Of a stretch of 64,000 nucleotides of DNA, positions 54,225 through 63,397 are shown piece by piece; within the stretch, counting starts at the first letter, position 1, and each line of letters begins with the position of its first letter. The position numbers and the translations under genes were made by a program. The stretch is from DASXMT01 sp963812965 (GTDB lineage Bacteria > Actinomycetota > Acidimicrobiia > Acidimicrobiales > RAAP-2). The stretch is taken from contig CAWEXG010000003.1 of assembly GCA_963812965.1 (NCBI GenBank), positions 62,001-126,000 on the forward strand, read 5' to 3'. The notes beneath the pieces are model-generated. The model saw only the letters and a program-made list of their open reading frames with translations, made no database searches and was not told the DNA's origin.

Positions 54225-55115
54225 GTGACATCACATCTGAACGGCGGACGTCAGGCCACCGAGAAGCCGGTCCTTGCCCCCACCCCGTTCGAAGTCGGCC
54301 GGTTCGAGCACGGTGGGGTGGAGATGTACTACGAGATCCACGGGCACGGCCCCCGGGTATTCGTCTTCCTGCACGGCATCCTGCTCGATGCCACGCTCAA
54401 CCGACGACTGGCCACCGATCTGGCCGCCGCCGGGAACCGGGTCATCCTGCTCGACCTTCCCGGTCACGGTCTCTCGGAGAAGCCCCGACGCGCCTCCTAC
54501 CACCGGATGGACACCTACGCCCATCACGTCGAAGCACTCCTCGACCACCTCGCCATCGAGAAGGCGGTGATCGGCGGCGTCTCGCTGGGTGGGAACGTCG
54601 CTCTCCTGATGGCAACGCAGTCGCCCGAACGGGTACAAGGACTGGTGATCGAGATGCCCGTCCTCGAGTCGGCAGTGCCGGCGGCAGCCATCACCTTCGT
54701 CCCCATGCTGTTGGCGGTGCACGTTGCCCGCTCTGCCTTCCGAGTGGTGGGGGGCGTGGTCCGCCACCTACCCCACAGTGGGATCGGACCGTTGGACAGC
54801 GTCGTGAACACGCTCTCCAACGATCCCGACGAGATCGCCGCTGTGCTCCACGGTGTCCTCACCGGCCCCATCGCCCCCACGGTGGAGGAACGTTCGAACA
54901 TGCACATCCCTGCCCTGGTGATCGGCCACCGATCGGACAGCATCCATCCCTTCCACGACGCACAACAGCTAGCCCGCAGGCTCCCCGACGCACGGCTGGT
55001 CAAGGCCAAGTCGGTCTTCGAGCTCCGGTTCCGACCCGAACGGCTCACCGGAGAGATCGCACGGTTCCTCGATTCGGCGTGGACCACGAAGCGCTCCCGG
55101 CGGCGGGCCAGCTAA
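54225..55115 (+). CDS. Alpha/beta hydrolase
   Basis: 296 residues from a GTG at 54225 with a GGGGGG-type ribosome-binding site; a longer ATG reading from 54102 lacks family similarity. The core shows GPRVFVFLHGILLDATLNRRL (oxyanion region), ILLDLPGHGLSEKPRR, and the nucleophile elbow VIGGVSLGGNVALLM with serine. The acid is probably in LVIGHRSDSIHPFHDA; the position of the catalytic His is not obvious (KAKSVFELRFRP near the end). The substrate cannot be assigned. It lies divergent from the FrsA-like gene across about 160 bases. Confidence 0.85.
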   Translation: MTSHLNGGRQATEKPVLAPTPFEVGRFEHGGVEMYYEIHGHGPRVFVFLHGILLDATLNRRLATDLAAAGNRVILLDLPGHGLSEKPRRASYHRMDTYAHHVEALLDHLAIEKAVIGGVSLGGNVALLMATQSPERVQGLVIEMPVLESAVPAAAITFVPMLLAVHVARSAFRVVGGVVRHLPHSGIGPLDSVVNTLSNDPDEIAAVLHGVLTGPIAPTVEERSNMHIPALVIGHRSDSIHPFHDAQQLARRLPDARLVKAKSVFELRFRPERLTGEIARFLDSAWTTKRSRRRAS

Positions 55116-55179
55116 CAACCCCGCCGGACCGAAAGACGCAACGAGTGCGTGGGGCTGGACCCTCGCCGGGCTGAAGAGC

Positions 55180-55611
55180 TCAGTCGTCGTACGAGCCGGA
55201 ACGCCGTTGGCGCTTGCGCTCCGCCTGGTGACGCTTGGCGCTCAGCCGGCGTTCAGTCGCCCCCCGAGAAGGACGGGTCGGACGTCGGGGCTTGTCGATG
55301 TGCAGGGCGTCGGCCATACGAGCACGAAACCGCTCTACCGCCAGCTGCCGGTTTCGGGTCTGGGACCGCTCGTCGTCGGCGACCACCCGGAGCTCGGCAC
55401 CGAAGCGCTGCAGCAGCCGAGCCCGCTGACGCGGACCGAGCGATGGCGACCGTGTGATGTCGAAGCGAAGCTCCACTCTCGTGCTTACCTTGTTGGCATG
55501 TTGGCCACCCGGTCCCCCACTGGGCGTGAACCGGAGCTGCAGCTCACCCAAGGGAATGGAGAGGGATGAGGTGATGCGGATCAGATCGCCCCGTTCCGGC
55601 TCGTCGGTCAT
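55180..55611 (-). CDS. arfB: ArfB-type peptidyl-tRNA hydrolase (ribosome rescue)
   Basis: 143 residues. The GGQ motif is in RFTPSGGPGGQHANKVSTRVELRFD, and the C-terminus is a strongly basic tail (RRLSAKRHQAERKRQRR) that enters the empty mRNA channel in ArfB. It frees stalled ribosomes by hydrolysing peptidyl-tRNA. Its ATG lies only two bases after the predicted 3' end of a group II intron, so it has no ribosome-binding site of its own unless one is supplied by the intron or the spliced upstream exon. Confidence 0.92.
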   Translation of the reverse strand: MTDEPERGDLIRITSSLSIPLGELQLRFTPSGGPGGQHANKVSTRVELRFDITRSPSLGPRQRARLLQRFGAELRVVADDERSQTRNRQLAVERFRARMADALHIDKPRRPTRPSRGATERRLSAKRHQAERKRQRRSGSYDD

Positions 55612-55613
55612 TG

Positions 55614-57568
55614 GTAGTCAGGGGCGCAGTACTCGCAACGCGAGCCCGGTTCCCCATCCCCCTTTCAATCCGTGCGTGCGGTTTTCCCGCACACGGCTTA
55701 CCGACGGTCGTCTGGACATGGTTACGCTGCCTTCGGGTATCGAATAGTGCCCATGAGCTTGTGCAGGCCCTGGTCGTGGAACCAGGTGCGGGTCCAAGTG
55801 TCCCACTGTCCCGCTCGCAGATTGCGGCCACGCTTCTTGATGAGCAAGCGTCTCAGCCGCCATGCCACGTAGCGGTCCATTGCTATGAACTTGTCGCCCG
55901 CATTCCCGTTGCGGAAGTAGTTGCCCCATCCCCGAAGGAACAGGTTGAGCCGTCCGATGACGGTCTCCAACTCCTGTCCGACCTGGCTTCGACCGGTCAT
56001 GGCCTTGATCCTCGCCCGGGCTCGTTTCATGGACCGCTGTGACGGCCAGCGGTGGAGGTAGTAGCGGATGACCCGCTTTTGCTCCCAGAGCTTGCCGGAC
56101 ATGCGGGCACGAAGGTGGCACCCGAGGAAGTCAAAGCCCTCTTTCCCCTCCCCGAGGTCGACCACTCGGGTCTTGTCCGGATGGAGTCCGAGACCGAGGT
56201 CGCCCAAGATGGCGGTCGCCCGCCGTTGGGCTTCCTCAGCTTGTCTCTGAGACGAACACAGCACCACGAAGTCGTCCGCATAGCGGACGACTTCTCCCGT
56301 GCCACGCTCAGCCCAGGCCTGGTCGAAGGCGTGCAGGTAGACGTTGGCGAGCAGCGGTGAGATCACCCCGCCCTGGGGAGTGCCAGAGACCGACTCAGAC
56401 ACCACCCCGTCTGCCAACACGCCTGCACGCAACCACAGCCGAAGCAGCTTGAGCACCCGTTTGTCAGAGACCCGTTGGCCGACCAGGGAGAGCAATCGCT
56501 CGTGGTCGATCTCGCCGAAGAAGTTCTGGATGTCGGCCTCAAAGACGAAGTGCTTGTCTTTGATGAAGCCGACCCGGATCTTCTCCAAGGCGTCGATGGC
56601 CGAAAGCTTCGGGCGGAACCCGAAACTGCAGGGCAGGAAGTCAGCCTCGAAAATAGGTTCGAGGACGAGCTTGGTTGCCTGTTGGACCACCCGGTCCTTG
56701 ACCGTTGGGATACCCAGTGGCCGCTTCGTGCCGTCGGGCTTTGGAATCTCCACCCGGCGAACTGGTGCCGGGCGGTAGTTGCCTGCACGGAGGTCGTCCC
56801 GGAGCTCGATGAGCAGACGCTCGACTCCGTAGTCGTCCTCCACGTCTGCCAGGGTCAGATGATCGACCCCAGCAGCTCCACGATTGGCTCGGACTCGGTT
56901 CCACGCCTCCCACAGGATGTCGTCTCTGTAGATGCGGTCATACAGGGCGTGGAAACGCCGACCCTCAGACTGCTTGGCCGCAGCCCATAGCCGGTTCTGG
57001 AGGCGTCGAACTTTGGCCTGGGACGGTTGTCCCAGGGGGGAGATGGGCCGGGCGGTCCCGGCCATGCCCTCGCTCGTTCCTTCGTTCCCGGCGTGACCGA
57101 AGTCGGGGTCCTTCCCTCCTGCCGGGTTCATCCCGGCGCTCATCAGTACTACGACCCCGTCGGACTCCCGCTTCCCTCCGTTCGGTTTCACCATTGGCTT
57201 ATCCGAGCGGTCTTTGCTGACAAGGCTGGGAAGACGGGCCTCTCCTGTTCCGAACCACACCGTGCGTACGTGCCGCTCCCCATACCCCGGAAGGACTCGA
57301 CCAGGGGCATGTCCGGTGCGCCAGTTGGTCGAATACTGCCTTCGCCGTGGCATGAGCGGCTCGGCTCCTCCGTTGTAACTTTGACGAGGCTGCAGGACTC
57401 GTGCCTGGTGGCACTACGGCCCGCACGCTTGCTCCCTCCAAAGAGGCTTTTGACACCCCGCTCAGCCCGCCGCCTCTCGGCGACGGACCGGGGTCTGCTA
57501 CTGGGCTCTCCGGCGATTACCCAGGCGGGACTTGCACCCGCAGGTCTGGTCCAGCTTTCAGGACGCAC
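55614..57568 (-). mobile_element. Group II intron with encoded maturase
   Basis: About 1.95 kb. The 5' end reads GTGCGTCCTGAAAGCTGG, a good group II start, with a CTGCGGGTGCAAGTCCCGC hairpin of domain I just inside. The maturase ORF lies in domain IV. Domain V is at 55667-55700: AAGCCGTGTGCGG-GAAA-type loop-CCGCACGCACGG, carrying the catalytic AGC. A domain VI-like hairpin (CTCGC/GCGAG within GGGC...GCCC) follows, and the intron probably ends CTAC at 55614, though the end may be off by a few bases. No endonuclease domain is present in the protein. All ribozyme parts seen are intact, so the element may be active. Confidence 0.88.
55722..57143 (-). CDS. ltrA: Group II intron reverse transcriptase/maturase
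   Basis: About 473 residues from the ATG at 57143; the frame is open to 57353 but that part is intron RNA, and ATGs at 57131 and 57065 are alternatives. The RT domain includes RANRGAAGVDHLTLADVE, VEIPKPDGTKRPLGIPTVKDRVVQQA, FGFRPKLSAIDALEKI, GTPQGGVISPLLANVYLH and the catalytic RYADDFVVLCSS. The maturase (GIIM) region is FLRGWGNYFRNGNAGDKFIAMDRYVAWRLRRLL. There is no HNH endonuclease domain, so mobility would use nicks at forks or hairpins. No frameshift is present, unlike in nearby chromosomal genes. Confidence 0.92.
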   Translation of the reverse strand: MSAGMNPAGGKDPDFGHAGNEGTSEGMAGTARPISPLGQPSQAKVRRLQNRLWAAAKQSEGRRFHALYDRIYRDDILWEAWNRVRANRGAAGVDHLTLADVEDDYGVERLLIELRDDLRAGNYRPAPVRRVEIPKPDGTKRPLGIPTVKDRVVQQATKLVLEPIFEADFLPCSFGFRPKLSAIDALEKIRVGFIKDKHFVFEADIQNFFGEIDHERLLSLVGQRVSDKRVLKLLRLWLRAGVLADGVVSESVSGTPQGGVISPLLANVYLHAFDQAWAERGTGEVVRYADDFVVLCSSQRQAEEAQRRATAILGDLGLGLHPDKTRVVDLGEGKEGFDFLGCHLRARMSGKLWEQKRVIRYYLHRWPSQRSMKRARARIKAMTGRSQVGQELETVIGRLNLFLRGWGNYFRNGNAGDKFIAMDRYVAWRLRRLLIKKRGRNLRAGQWDTWTRTWFHDQGLHKLMGTIRYPKAA

Positions 57569-58440
57569 CATGGTGGAAGGTTAGAGGGCTCGTCGGTCAC
57601 CGGATTGGCCAGCGAGCCGACCCCATCTATCTCGACACGCACGGTGTCACCGGCGCGCAGCCAGCGGGGTGGATCACCGCCGGCAGCGACGCCAGCCGGC
57701 GTGCCGGTGGTGATGATCATCCCAGGCTCCAAGGTGAACGCGGTGGACAGGTGCTCGATCATCTGCGCACAGGTGAAGATCATGTCCGAGGTGGTTCCAT
57801 CCTGGCGGAGCTCGTCGTTCACCCAGGTTCGTACCCGGAGCTGCTGGGGGTCGGGGATCTCCTCCGGGGTCACAATCCACGGCCCAGTGGGACCATGGGT
57901 GTCGAACCCCTTGCCCATCATCAAGGTGGGGGCAGCACCCTGCCAGTCCCGAACGCTCACGTCGTTGACAACGGTGAAGCCGGCCACCACCCGCAGCGCC
58001 TTCGCCGCATCAACGTGCCGGCACCGGGTCCCGATCACGATCCCCAGCTCACCTTCGTAGTCGACCTGCTCTGATGCCCGGGGTACCTCGATGGAGTCGC
58101 CAGGTCCGATCACACACGTACGTTGCTTCGAGAACCAGGTCTGGACCTTCGGTCGTTCCAGTCCGAGCTCACGGATGTGATCGTCGTAGTTCCGCGCGAT
58201 GGCCAGAAACGACGGGGGTCTGGGAACGGGCGCCACGAGATCGACGTCGGACATCGAGAACCGGCGCGCCGTACTATCGGCAGCGCGTCCGGCCGCAGCC
58301 AACCCATCAATGCCGAGCTCCAGGAGCAGAACCATGTCACCCGGGAGACCGACGACGGGATCGGTCAGGTCGACCACCTCGTCGTCGTGGACCACACCGG
58401 TCCGGAGGACACCGTCATGACGGAAGCTCAGGAATCGCAC
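57517..58440 (-). CDS. Fumarylacetoacetate hydrolase-family protein, 3' end altered by intron
   Basis: About 307 residues from a GTG at 58440 (VRFLSFRHDG); the frame is open upstream to 58638 but without family character. The FAH fold shows SFLAIARNYDDHIRELG, the metal ligands in VDYEGELGIVIG and VVNDVSVRDWQ, KGFDTHGPTGPWIV, and the late IITTGTPAGVAAG. The family includes hydrolases, isomerases and decarboxylases of acylpyruvates. The natural protein should end soon after LANPVTDEP. The last 17 residues (from WCVLKAGPD) are read from the 5' end of the group II intron and stop at 57519-57517. A short tail change is unlikely to hurt activity. Confidence 0.87.
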   Translation of the reverse strand: MRFLSFRHDGVLRTGVVHDDEVVDLTDPVVGLPGDMVLLLELGIDGLAAAGRAADSTARRFSMSDVDLVAPVPRPPSFLAIARNYDDHIRELGLERPKVQTWFSKQRTCVIGPGDSIEVPRASEQVDYEGELGIVIGTRCRHVDAAKALRVVAGFTVVNDVSVRDWQGAAPTLMMGKGFDTHGPTGPWIVTPEEIPDPQQLRVRTWVNDELRQDGTTSDMIFTCAQMIEHLSTAFTLEPGMIITTGTPAGVAAGGDPPRWLRAGDTVRVEIDGVGSLANPVTDEPSNLPPWCVLKAGPDLRVQVPPG

Positions 58441-58565
58441 ACCCCGACCGTAGTGGCCACACACAGAGCTCGATATCCATCGCTCTGAACAAAGCCTGAG
58501 TGGCAGTACCGCCAATGGTCGTGACAGACCGCCGAGACAACGAGTACGGGGCTGCGAGTGTCCGA

Positions 58566-59171
58566 CTACCTCGGGAGGCGGGCGAGTGCCTCGTTCAGCT
58601 GGAGGACATCGATAAAGCTCGAGCCCAGGAAGCCCCACTGCGCACTGTTGGTCTCCCGGGCGATGAGCGCCCGCAGCGTCGAAGGCGCGATACCCGTGGC
58701 CTTGGACACCATGGGGATCTGCACGAGGGCATCTTGGGGGGTGATGTCAGGATCGATACCGCTACCCGACGTGGTCACCAGGTCCGATGTGGGATCGACA
58801 CCCATCTTGTGCCAGTAGGCGATGAGCTCTTGCGTATTGGCCAACAGAACCTTCGAGCGGGGGCCGAGATTGGTCGACCCTGACTCGCCACTGTTGCCGT
58901 TGGCCACCAGTGGGTTGTCACCCCCGGGTGTGGGGGGCTTGGACGTCGGATCGGCAGCGTAGGGCCCGGCGTCGTCCGGACGCCCGTGGAAGAACTTGGG
59001 ACTGCTCCAGTTCTGTCCGATCAGCGTCGATCCATTGGCCGTGATCGATCCGTCTGCCTGATGCTTGAAGAGCACCTGAGAGATACCGGTTCCGGCCAGT
59101 GGATAGATCAGGCCGAAGATCACCAGGAAGATGACGCACAGGATGACAGAGCGACGAAGGTGAGTGAGCAT
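58566..59171 (-). CDS. kdpC: Potassium-transporting ATPase subunit KdpC
   Basis: 201 residues. One N-terminal membrane helix (SVILCVIFLVIFGLIYPLAG) precedes the KdpC domain: TLIGQNWSSPKFFHGRP, SGSGIDPDITPQDALVQIPMVSKATG and a C-terminal LNEALARLP. It stabilises ATP binding and the KdpAB complex. Its ATG shares one base with the kdpB stop (TGATG), so translation is coupled. The gene order kdpF-A-B-C is standard. Confidence 0.95.
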   Translation of the reverse strand: MLTHLRRSVILCVIFLVIFGLIYPLAGTGISQVLFKHQADGSITANGSTLIGQNWSSPKFFHGRPDDAGPYAADPTSKPPTPGGDNPLVANGNSGESGSTNLGPRSKVLLANTQELIAYWHKMGVDPTSDLVTTSGSGIDPDITPQDALVQIPMVSKATGIAPSTLRALIARETNSAQWGFLGSSFIDVLQLNEALARLPR

Positions 59172-61324
59172 CAGTAGGCCTTGAGCGCGGTGAGAATGAG
59201 GTCGATGAGCTTGATGAAGATGAACGGGACGATGATCCCGCCCACGCCATAGATCAGGACGTTTCTTCGTAGGATCGATGACACGTTCAGTGGCCGGAAC
59301 CGCACCCCACGCAGAGCGAGGGGGATCAGCGCCACGATGACCAGAGCGTTGAAGATCACCGCTGACAGCACCGCCGACTCCGGGCTGTGCAGCTTCATGA
59401 TGTTGAGGGCGTTCAACTGCGGATAGGTGGCAACGAAGAGAGCCGGAATGATGGCGAAGTACTTGGCCACGTCGTTGGCGATGGAGAACGTGGTGAGCGC
59501 TCCCCTGGTGATCAGTAGCTGCTTCCCGATCTCCACGACGTCGATCAGCTTGGTCGGGTTGGAGTCGAGGTCGACCATGTTCCCGGCCTCTTTCGCCGCC
59601 GTCGTTCCGGTGTTCATCGCCACACCCACGTCGGCTTGAGCCAGGGCCGGCGCGTCGTTGGTACCGTCGCCGGTCATGGCGATGAGCTTGCCGCCCTCCT
59701 GCTCGGACTTGATCAGCTCCATCTTGGTCTCCGGAGTGGCTTCGGCCAGGAAGTCGTCCACACCGGCCTCTTCGGCGATGGCAGCAGCAGTGAGCGGGTT
59801 GTCGCCGGTGATCATGATGGTGCGAATACCCATGGCCCGCATCTCGGCGAACCGCTCCCGGATGCCTTGCTTCACCACGTCCTTGAGCTCGATCACACCG
59901 AGCACGCTCGGCCCATCGGCGACCACCAGCGGCGTCGACCCGGCCCGGGCGATTCGGTCCACGACGTCCCCCAGCTCCTCCGGCGCGGTACCTCCCTGCT
60001 CGCCGACCCACTGCTTCACCGACTCGGCTGCACCCTTCCGAATCTGACGACCGTCGATATCGAGCCCGGACATCCTCGTCGTGGCCGTGAACGGCACAAA
60101 GGTGTACTCGCCGCTCATCTCACGTTCAGCGACCCCGTAATGCTCCTTGGCCAGCACCACGATGGAGCGGCCTTCGGGCGTCTCATCTGCCAGCGACGCC
60201 AGCTGAGCGGCGTTGGCCACGTCTTCCTCGGAGTGGCCACCCACGGGAACGAACTCCGACGCCATGCGGTTCCCCAGCGTGATGGTGCCGGTCTTGTCCA
60301 ATAAGAGGGTCTGAACATCGCCGGCAGCCTCTACGGCACGACCGCTCATGGCCAGCACGTTCTTCTGCACCATGCGATCCATCCCTGCGATCCCGATGGC
60401 CGACAGCAGCGCCCCGATGGTGGTGGGAATGAGACAGACCAGAAGAGCGACGAGCACGACAACCGATACCGACGCTCCCGCGTAGTGGCCGAACGGCTGG
60501 AGCACTACCACGACCGGTAAGAACACGATCGTCAACACGGCCAACAAGATGGTCAGTGCGATCTCGTTGGGTGTCTTCTGGCGGTTCGCCCCTTCGACCA
60601 GCGTGATCATGCGATCCAAGAAGGTGTGACCGGGCTCAGAGGTGATTTGGACCACGATGCGGTCCGAGAGCACAGTGGTACCGCCGGTCACCGCCGATCG
60701 GTCACCGCCGGATTCACGGATCACCGGCGCCGACTCGCCGGTGATGGCCGATTCGTCCACCGACGCCACTCCTTCGACGATCTCTCCATCCGAAGGGATG
60801 GCATCGCCCGCTTCACAGACGACCAGATCACCTTTGGACAGTTCGGCAGCAGCAACCCGCTCCTCGACCCCGTCAGTGCGAAGCCGCCTAGCTTCGGTCT
60901 CCGAACGCATGCGCCGCAACGTGTCAGCCTGAGCCTTGCCCCGGCCTTCGGCCACTGCCTCGGCGAAGTTGGCGAAGATCACGGTCAGGAACAGCCAGAC
61001 GGTGATGGACCAGGTGAAGATGCCGGGGTGAGCGACGGCTTCGATGAACACCACTACCGTTCCCACCAAGACGACGAACATGACCGGGTTCTTGACCTGC
61101 ACACGCGGATTGAGCTTCTTGAACGATTCGACGAAGGCGTGACCCAGAATGTCCTTATCGAACAGGCTCCGGGCCTCGGCCACCCCGTGTGCGGTCGACC
61201 GGGAGCTCGCTTCGTCAACCGCTCCAGCAGAACTGGTCTCTGTCGTCGTGGTTGCGTTCCCGGCCACCAACGGATCGCCACCCGTGTCGCTCATACCTGC
61301 TTCGCTCCTGTTCGGGGTCTCCAT
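59171..61324 (-). CDS. kdpB: Potassium-transporting ATPase ATP-binding subunit KdpB
   Basis: 717 residues, longer than the usual 680 because of a polar N-terminal extension. P-type ATPase motifs: TGES in [12 protein letters not shown], the phosphorylated Asp in [13 protein letters not shown], and the hinge in [21 protein letters not shown]. Membrane helices flank the catalytic loops. It powers high-affinity potassium uptake through KdpA. Its ATG overlaps the kdpA stop (TGATG); an internal ATG (MSDTGG) at residue 11 is an alternative start. Confidence 0.97.
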   Translation of the reverse strand: METPNRSEAGMSDTGGDPLVAGNATTTTETSSAGAVDEASSRSTAHGVAEARSLFDKDILGHAFVESFKKLNPRVQVKNPVMFVVLVGTVVVFIEAVAHPGIFTWSITVWLFLTVIFANFAEAVAEGRGKAQADTLRRMRSETEARRLRTDGVEERVAAAELSKGDLVVCEAGDAIPSDGEIVEGVASVDESAITGESAPVIRESGGDRSAVTGGTTVLSDRIVVQITSEPGHTFLDRMITLVEGANRQKTPNEIALTILLAVLTIVFLPVVVVLQPFGHYAGASVSVVVLVALLVCLIPTTIGALLSAIGIAGMDRMVQKNVLAMSGRAVEAAGDVQTLLLDKTGTITLGNRMASEFVPVGGHSEEDVANAAQLASLADETPEGRSIVVLAKEHYGVAEREMSGEYTFVPFTATTRMSGLDIDGRQIRKGAAESVKQWVGEQGGTAPEELGDVVDRIARAGSTPLVVADGPSVLGVIELKDVVKQGIRERFAEMRAMGIRTIMITGDNPLTAAAIAEEAGVDDFLAEATPETKMELIKSEQEGGKLIAMTGDGTNDAPALAQADVGVAMNTGTTAAKEAGNMVDLDSNPTKLIDVVEIGKQLLITRGALTTFSIANDVAKYFAIIPALFVATYPQLNALNIMKLHSPESAVLSAVIFNALVIVALIPLALRGVRFRPLNVSSILRRNVLIYGVGGIIVPFIFIKLIDLILTALKAY

Positions 61325-63015
61325 CAGAAGAACTTTCCGTGGCTCAACTGCTCGACGATCGGCCCCAGCGCAATCGCCGGGAAGAACGTCAACCCACCGA
61401 TGATGATGATCACGCCGATGACCAAGCCGACAAACATGCCGTTGTCGGTCCGGAAGGTCCCGAGTGACGCCGGAACAACATTCTTGGCAGCCAGCGACCC
61501 TGCCAACGCCAGGGCCGGGATCATGATCCCGAACCTCCCGATGAGCATGTCGATGCCACCGATCACGTTGTAGAACGCGGTGTTACCGGTCAGCCCGGCA
61601 AAGGCCGAACCGTTGTTGTTGCCCTGCGAGGTGAGGGCGTAAAGGATCTCGGTGAACCCGTGCGGGCCGGCATTGAGTGGGCCGGCCCTCCCTGCGTGTA
61701 CAGACACGGCGATACCGGTCAGGATCAAGACCACCAACGGCATGACCAGGGCTCCGAGGCCGGCCAATTTCACCTCTCTGGCCTGTATCTTCTTGCCCAG
61801 GTACTCCGGCGTTCGGCCGATCATCAACCCGCCGATGAATACGGCGATGATGGCGTAGAGCAAGATCGTGTAAAGCCCGCTGCCGGTTCCTCCGGGCGTC
61901 ACCTCCCCCAGCATCATCCCGGTCAGCAGGCCGAAACCGCCTATGGGTGTGTACGAGTCGTTGGCAGAGTCGACACTGCCGGTGGACGTCTGGGTGGAGG
62001 CGATGTTGTACAGCGAGGAGCTGGTGTCACCGAACCGGGACTCTTTGCCTTCGGTATTACCCGTCGGCTGGTGATGGATCCCTGCTGCGGCAACCGCCGG
62101 GTTCGGCTGATGCTCGGCATAGGCGGAGAACCCAACCCACACACCGAAGATGATCACCATGGCAGCCAACAGAGCGACGCCCTGTCGGAGCCTCTTCACC
62201 ATCTTGCCAAAGGTGTAGGTGAGGGAAAAAGGGATCGCCAGCAGCAGCACGACCGAGAGCAGGTTGGTCAGTCCTGTTGGGTTCTCGAACGGATGGGCGC
62301 CGTTGGCGTTGTAGAAGCCACCACCGTTGGTACCCAGTTGTTTGATCGACTCCATGAAGCCCACTGGGCCAAGAGGAATAACCTGGTTGACCCCGTTGAG
62401 GACGTCGTGAATGCTGGCCGGACCGGCCAATGTCTGGACCGCCCCTTGCCCTACGAAGACCAGCCCGAAAACGAAGGCGATCGGCAACAGGATATAGAGG
62501 GTGCAGCGGATGATGTCGACCCAGAAGTTTCCGATCGTCGGTGAGTTCCGCCGGCTGAAGCCCCGCACCAAGGCGATGGCCACGGCGATGCCCACCGCAG
62601 CGCTGACGAACTGCTGAACGGTCAGGGCGGTCATCTGCGACAGGTACGACATCGTCGTCTCGCCGCCGTAGTTCTGCCAGTTGGTGTTGGTCACGAACGA
62701 GATTGCGGTGTTCCACGACAACGCCGGCGACACCGCACCCAGATGCTGGGGGTTGAGAGGAAGCGACCCCTGGAACCGGATGATGAGATAGGTCACCAGG
62801 ATCGAAACAGCAGAGAAGATGACCAGTGAGCCTGCGTAACGTTTCCACGTTTGCTCGTGTTCCGGATCGGTGCCGAGCGCCTTATAGATAGGACGCTCTA
62901 CCCACCTCATCCAGTGCACTCGGCCCTCGAATACCGCCGCCATATAAGAGCCGAGGTAGCGCCAAGCCAGAGCCAGCACAGCCACCAAGACCACGATTGT
63001 CCAGAAGAATCCCAT
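61324..63015 (-). CDS. kdpA: Potassium-transporting ATPase potassium-binding subunit KdpA
   Basis: 563 residues, the normal size, with about ten membrane helices. Selectivity-filter-type loops are visible in [19 protein letters not shown] and [24 protein letters not shown]. It forms the potassium entry path. It lies 20 bases after kdpF and is coupled to kdpB. Confidence 0.96.
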   Translation of the reverse strand: MGFFWTIVVLVAVLALAWRYLGSYMAAVFEGRVHWMRWVERPIYKALGTDPEHEQTWKRYAGSLVIFSAVSILVTYLIIRFQGSLPLNPQHLGAVSPALSWNTAISFVTNTNWQNYGGETTMSYLSQMTALTVQQFVSAAVGIAVAIALVRGFSRRNSPTIGNFWVDIIRCTLYILLPIAFVFGLVFVGQGAVQTLAGPASIHDVLNGVNQVIPLGPVGFMESIKQLGTNGGGFYNANGAHPFENPTGLTNLLSVVLLLAIPFSLTYTFGKMVKRLRQGVALLAAMVIIFGVWVGFSAYAEHQPNPAVAAAGIHHQPTGNTEGKESRFGDTSSSLYNIASTQTSTGSVDSANDSYTPIGGFGLLTGMMLGEVTPGGTGSGLYTILLYAIIAVFIGGLMIGRTPEYLGKKIQAREVKLAGLGALVMPLVVLILTGIAVSVHAGRAGPLNAGPHGFTEILYALTSQGNNNGSAFAGLTGNTAFYNVIGGIDMLIGRFGIMIPALALAGSLAAKNVVPASLGTFRTDNGMFVGLVIGVIIIIGGLTFFPAIALGPIVEQLSHGKFF

Positions 63016-63035
63016 CTACTGTCCTATCTGATCGA

Positions 63036-63125
63036 CTAGAACCACTCGGGCTTGAACATGGCAATGCCCAAATAGATGAACACGAGGACAGCTACCCCCA
63101 GCAGAATTCCCTGTACGAGACTCAT
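63036..63125 (-). CDS. kdpF: Potassium-transporting ATPase accessory peptide KdpF
   Basis: 29 residues: MSLVQGILLGVAVLVFIYLG, then IAMFKPEWF. One membrane helix and a FKPExF-type end match KdpF, a small subunit that stabilises the KdpABC complex. The ATG overlaps the stop of an upstream 27-residue ORF (ATGA). It is too short for standard gene callers. Confidence 0.9.
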   Translation of the reverse strand: MSLVQGILLGVAVLVFIYLGIAMFKPEWF

Positions 63126-63205
63126 ACTCGGTCCAATGCCCAGATCAGGCCGAGCATGATTGCCACGAAGGCGACAATGCCGACCACAGAGAGAAAATCA
63201 GCCAT
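63122..63205 (-). CDS. Small membrane ORF upstream of kdpF
   Basis: 27 residues: MADFLSVVGIVAFVAIMLGL, then IWALDRV. It is a single hydrophobic helix with a charged C-terminus. It overlaps kdpF by 4 bases, which implies coupling. As recalled, other actinobacterial kdp operons have a comparable micro-ORF ending in CDRx-type sequence before kdpF, but I cannot name a family. No strong ribosome-binding site is seen. It could be a second accessory helix of the Kdp complex or a leader peptide. Confidence 0.55.
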   Translation of the reverse strand: MADFLSVVGIVAFVAIMLGLIWALDRV

Positions 63206-63311
63206 GACACAGATGGTAGCGAGGGGCGTCTTTCTGTGGCGTAAAGGAAGCGCGAAGTCTGAATGATTTGGCATAAAGGATTCGTAAAAACCGTCCCGAT
63301 ATTTAGTGTTG

Positions 63312-63340
63312 ACCACTGGTTCACAAGTCAACCACTGGTT
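63312..63340. promoter_or_regulatory. Direct repeats in the kdp control region, candidate KdpE site
   Basis: ACCACTGGTT occurs at 63312-63321 and 63331-63340, start-to-start distance 19 bases, in the 192-base gap between the divergent kdp operon and kdpD. Tandem direct repeats on one DNA face fit a response-regulator site. On the minus strand TTGACT (63331-63326) could be a -35 with TAAATA near 63300-63305, spacing about 20. Confidence 0.4.
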
Positions 63341-63397
63341 ATCCTGGGATCAACGAGTCGAACGTGCGACAACTAGATAGTGCGAGGAGCGGCAGCG

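Noticed and set aside
58566..60011. Long kdpC reading of 481 codons
   Set aside because: Only the last 201 codons are KdpC; the first part is a shadow of kdpB, and the true ATG overlaps the kdpB stop.
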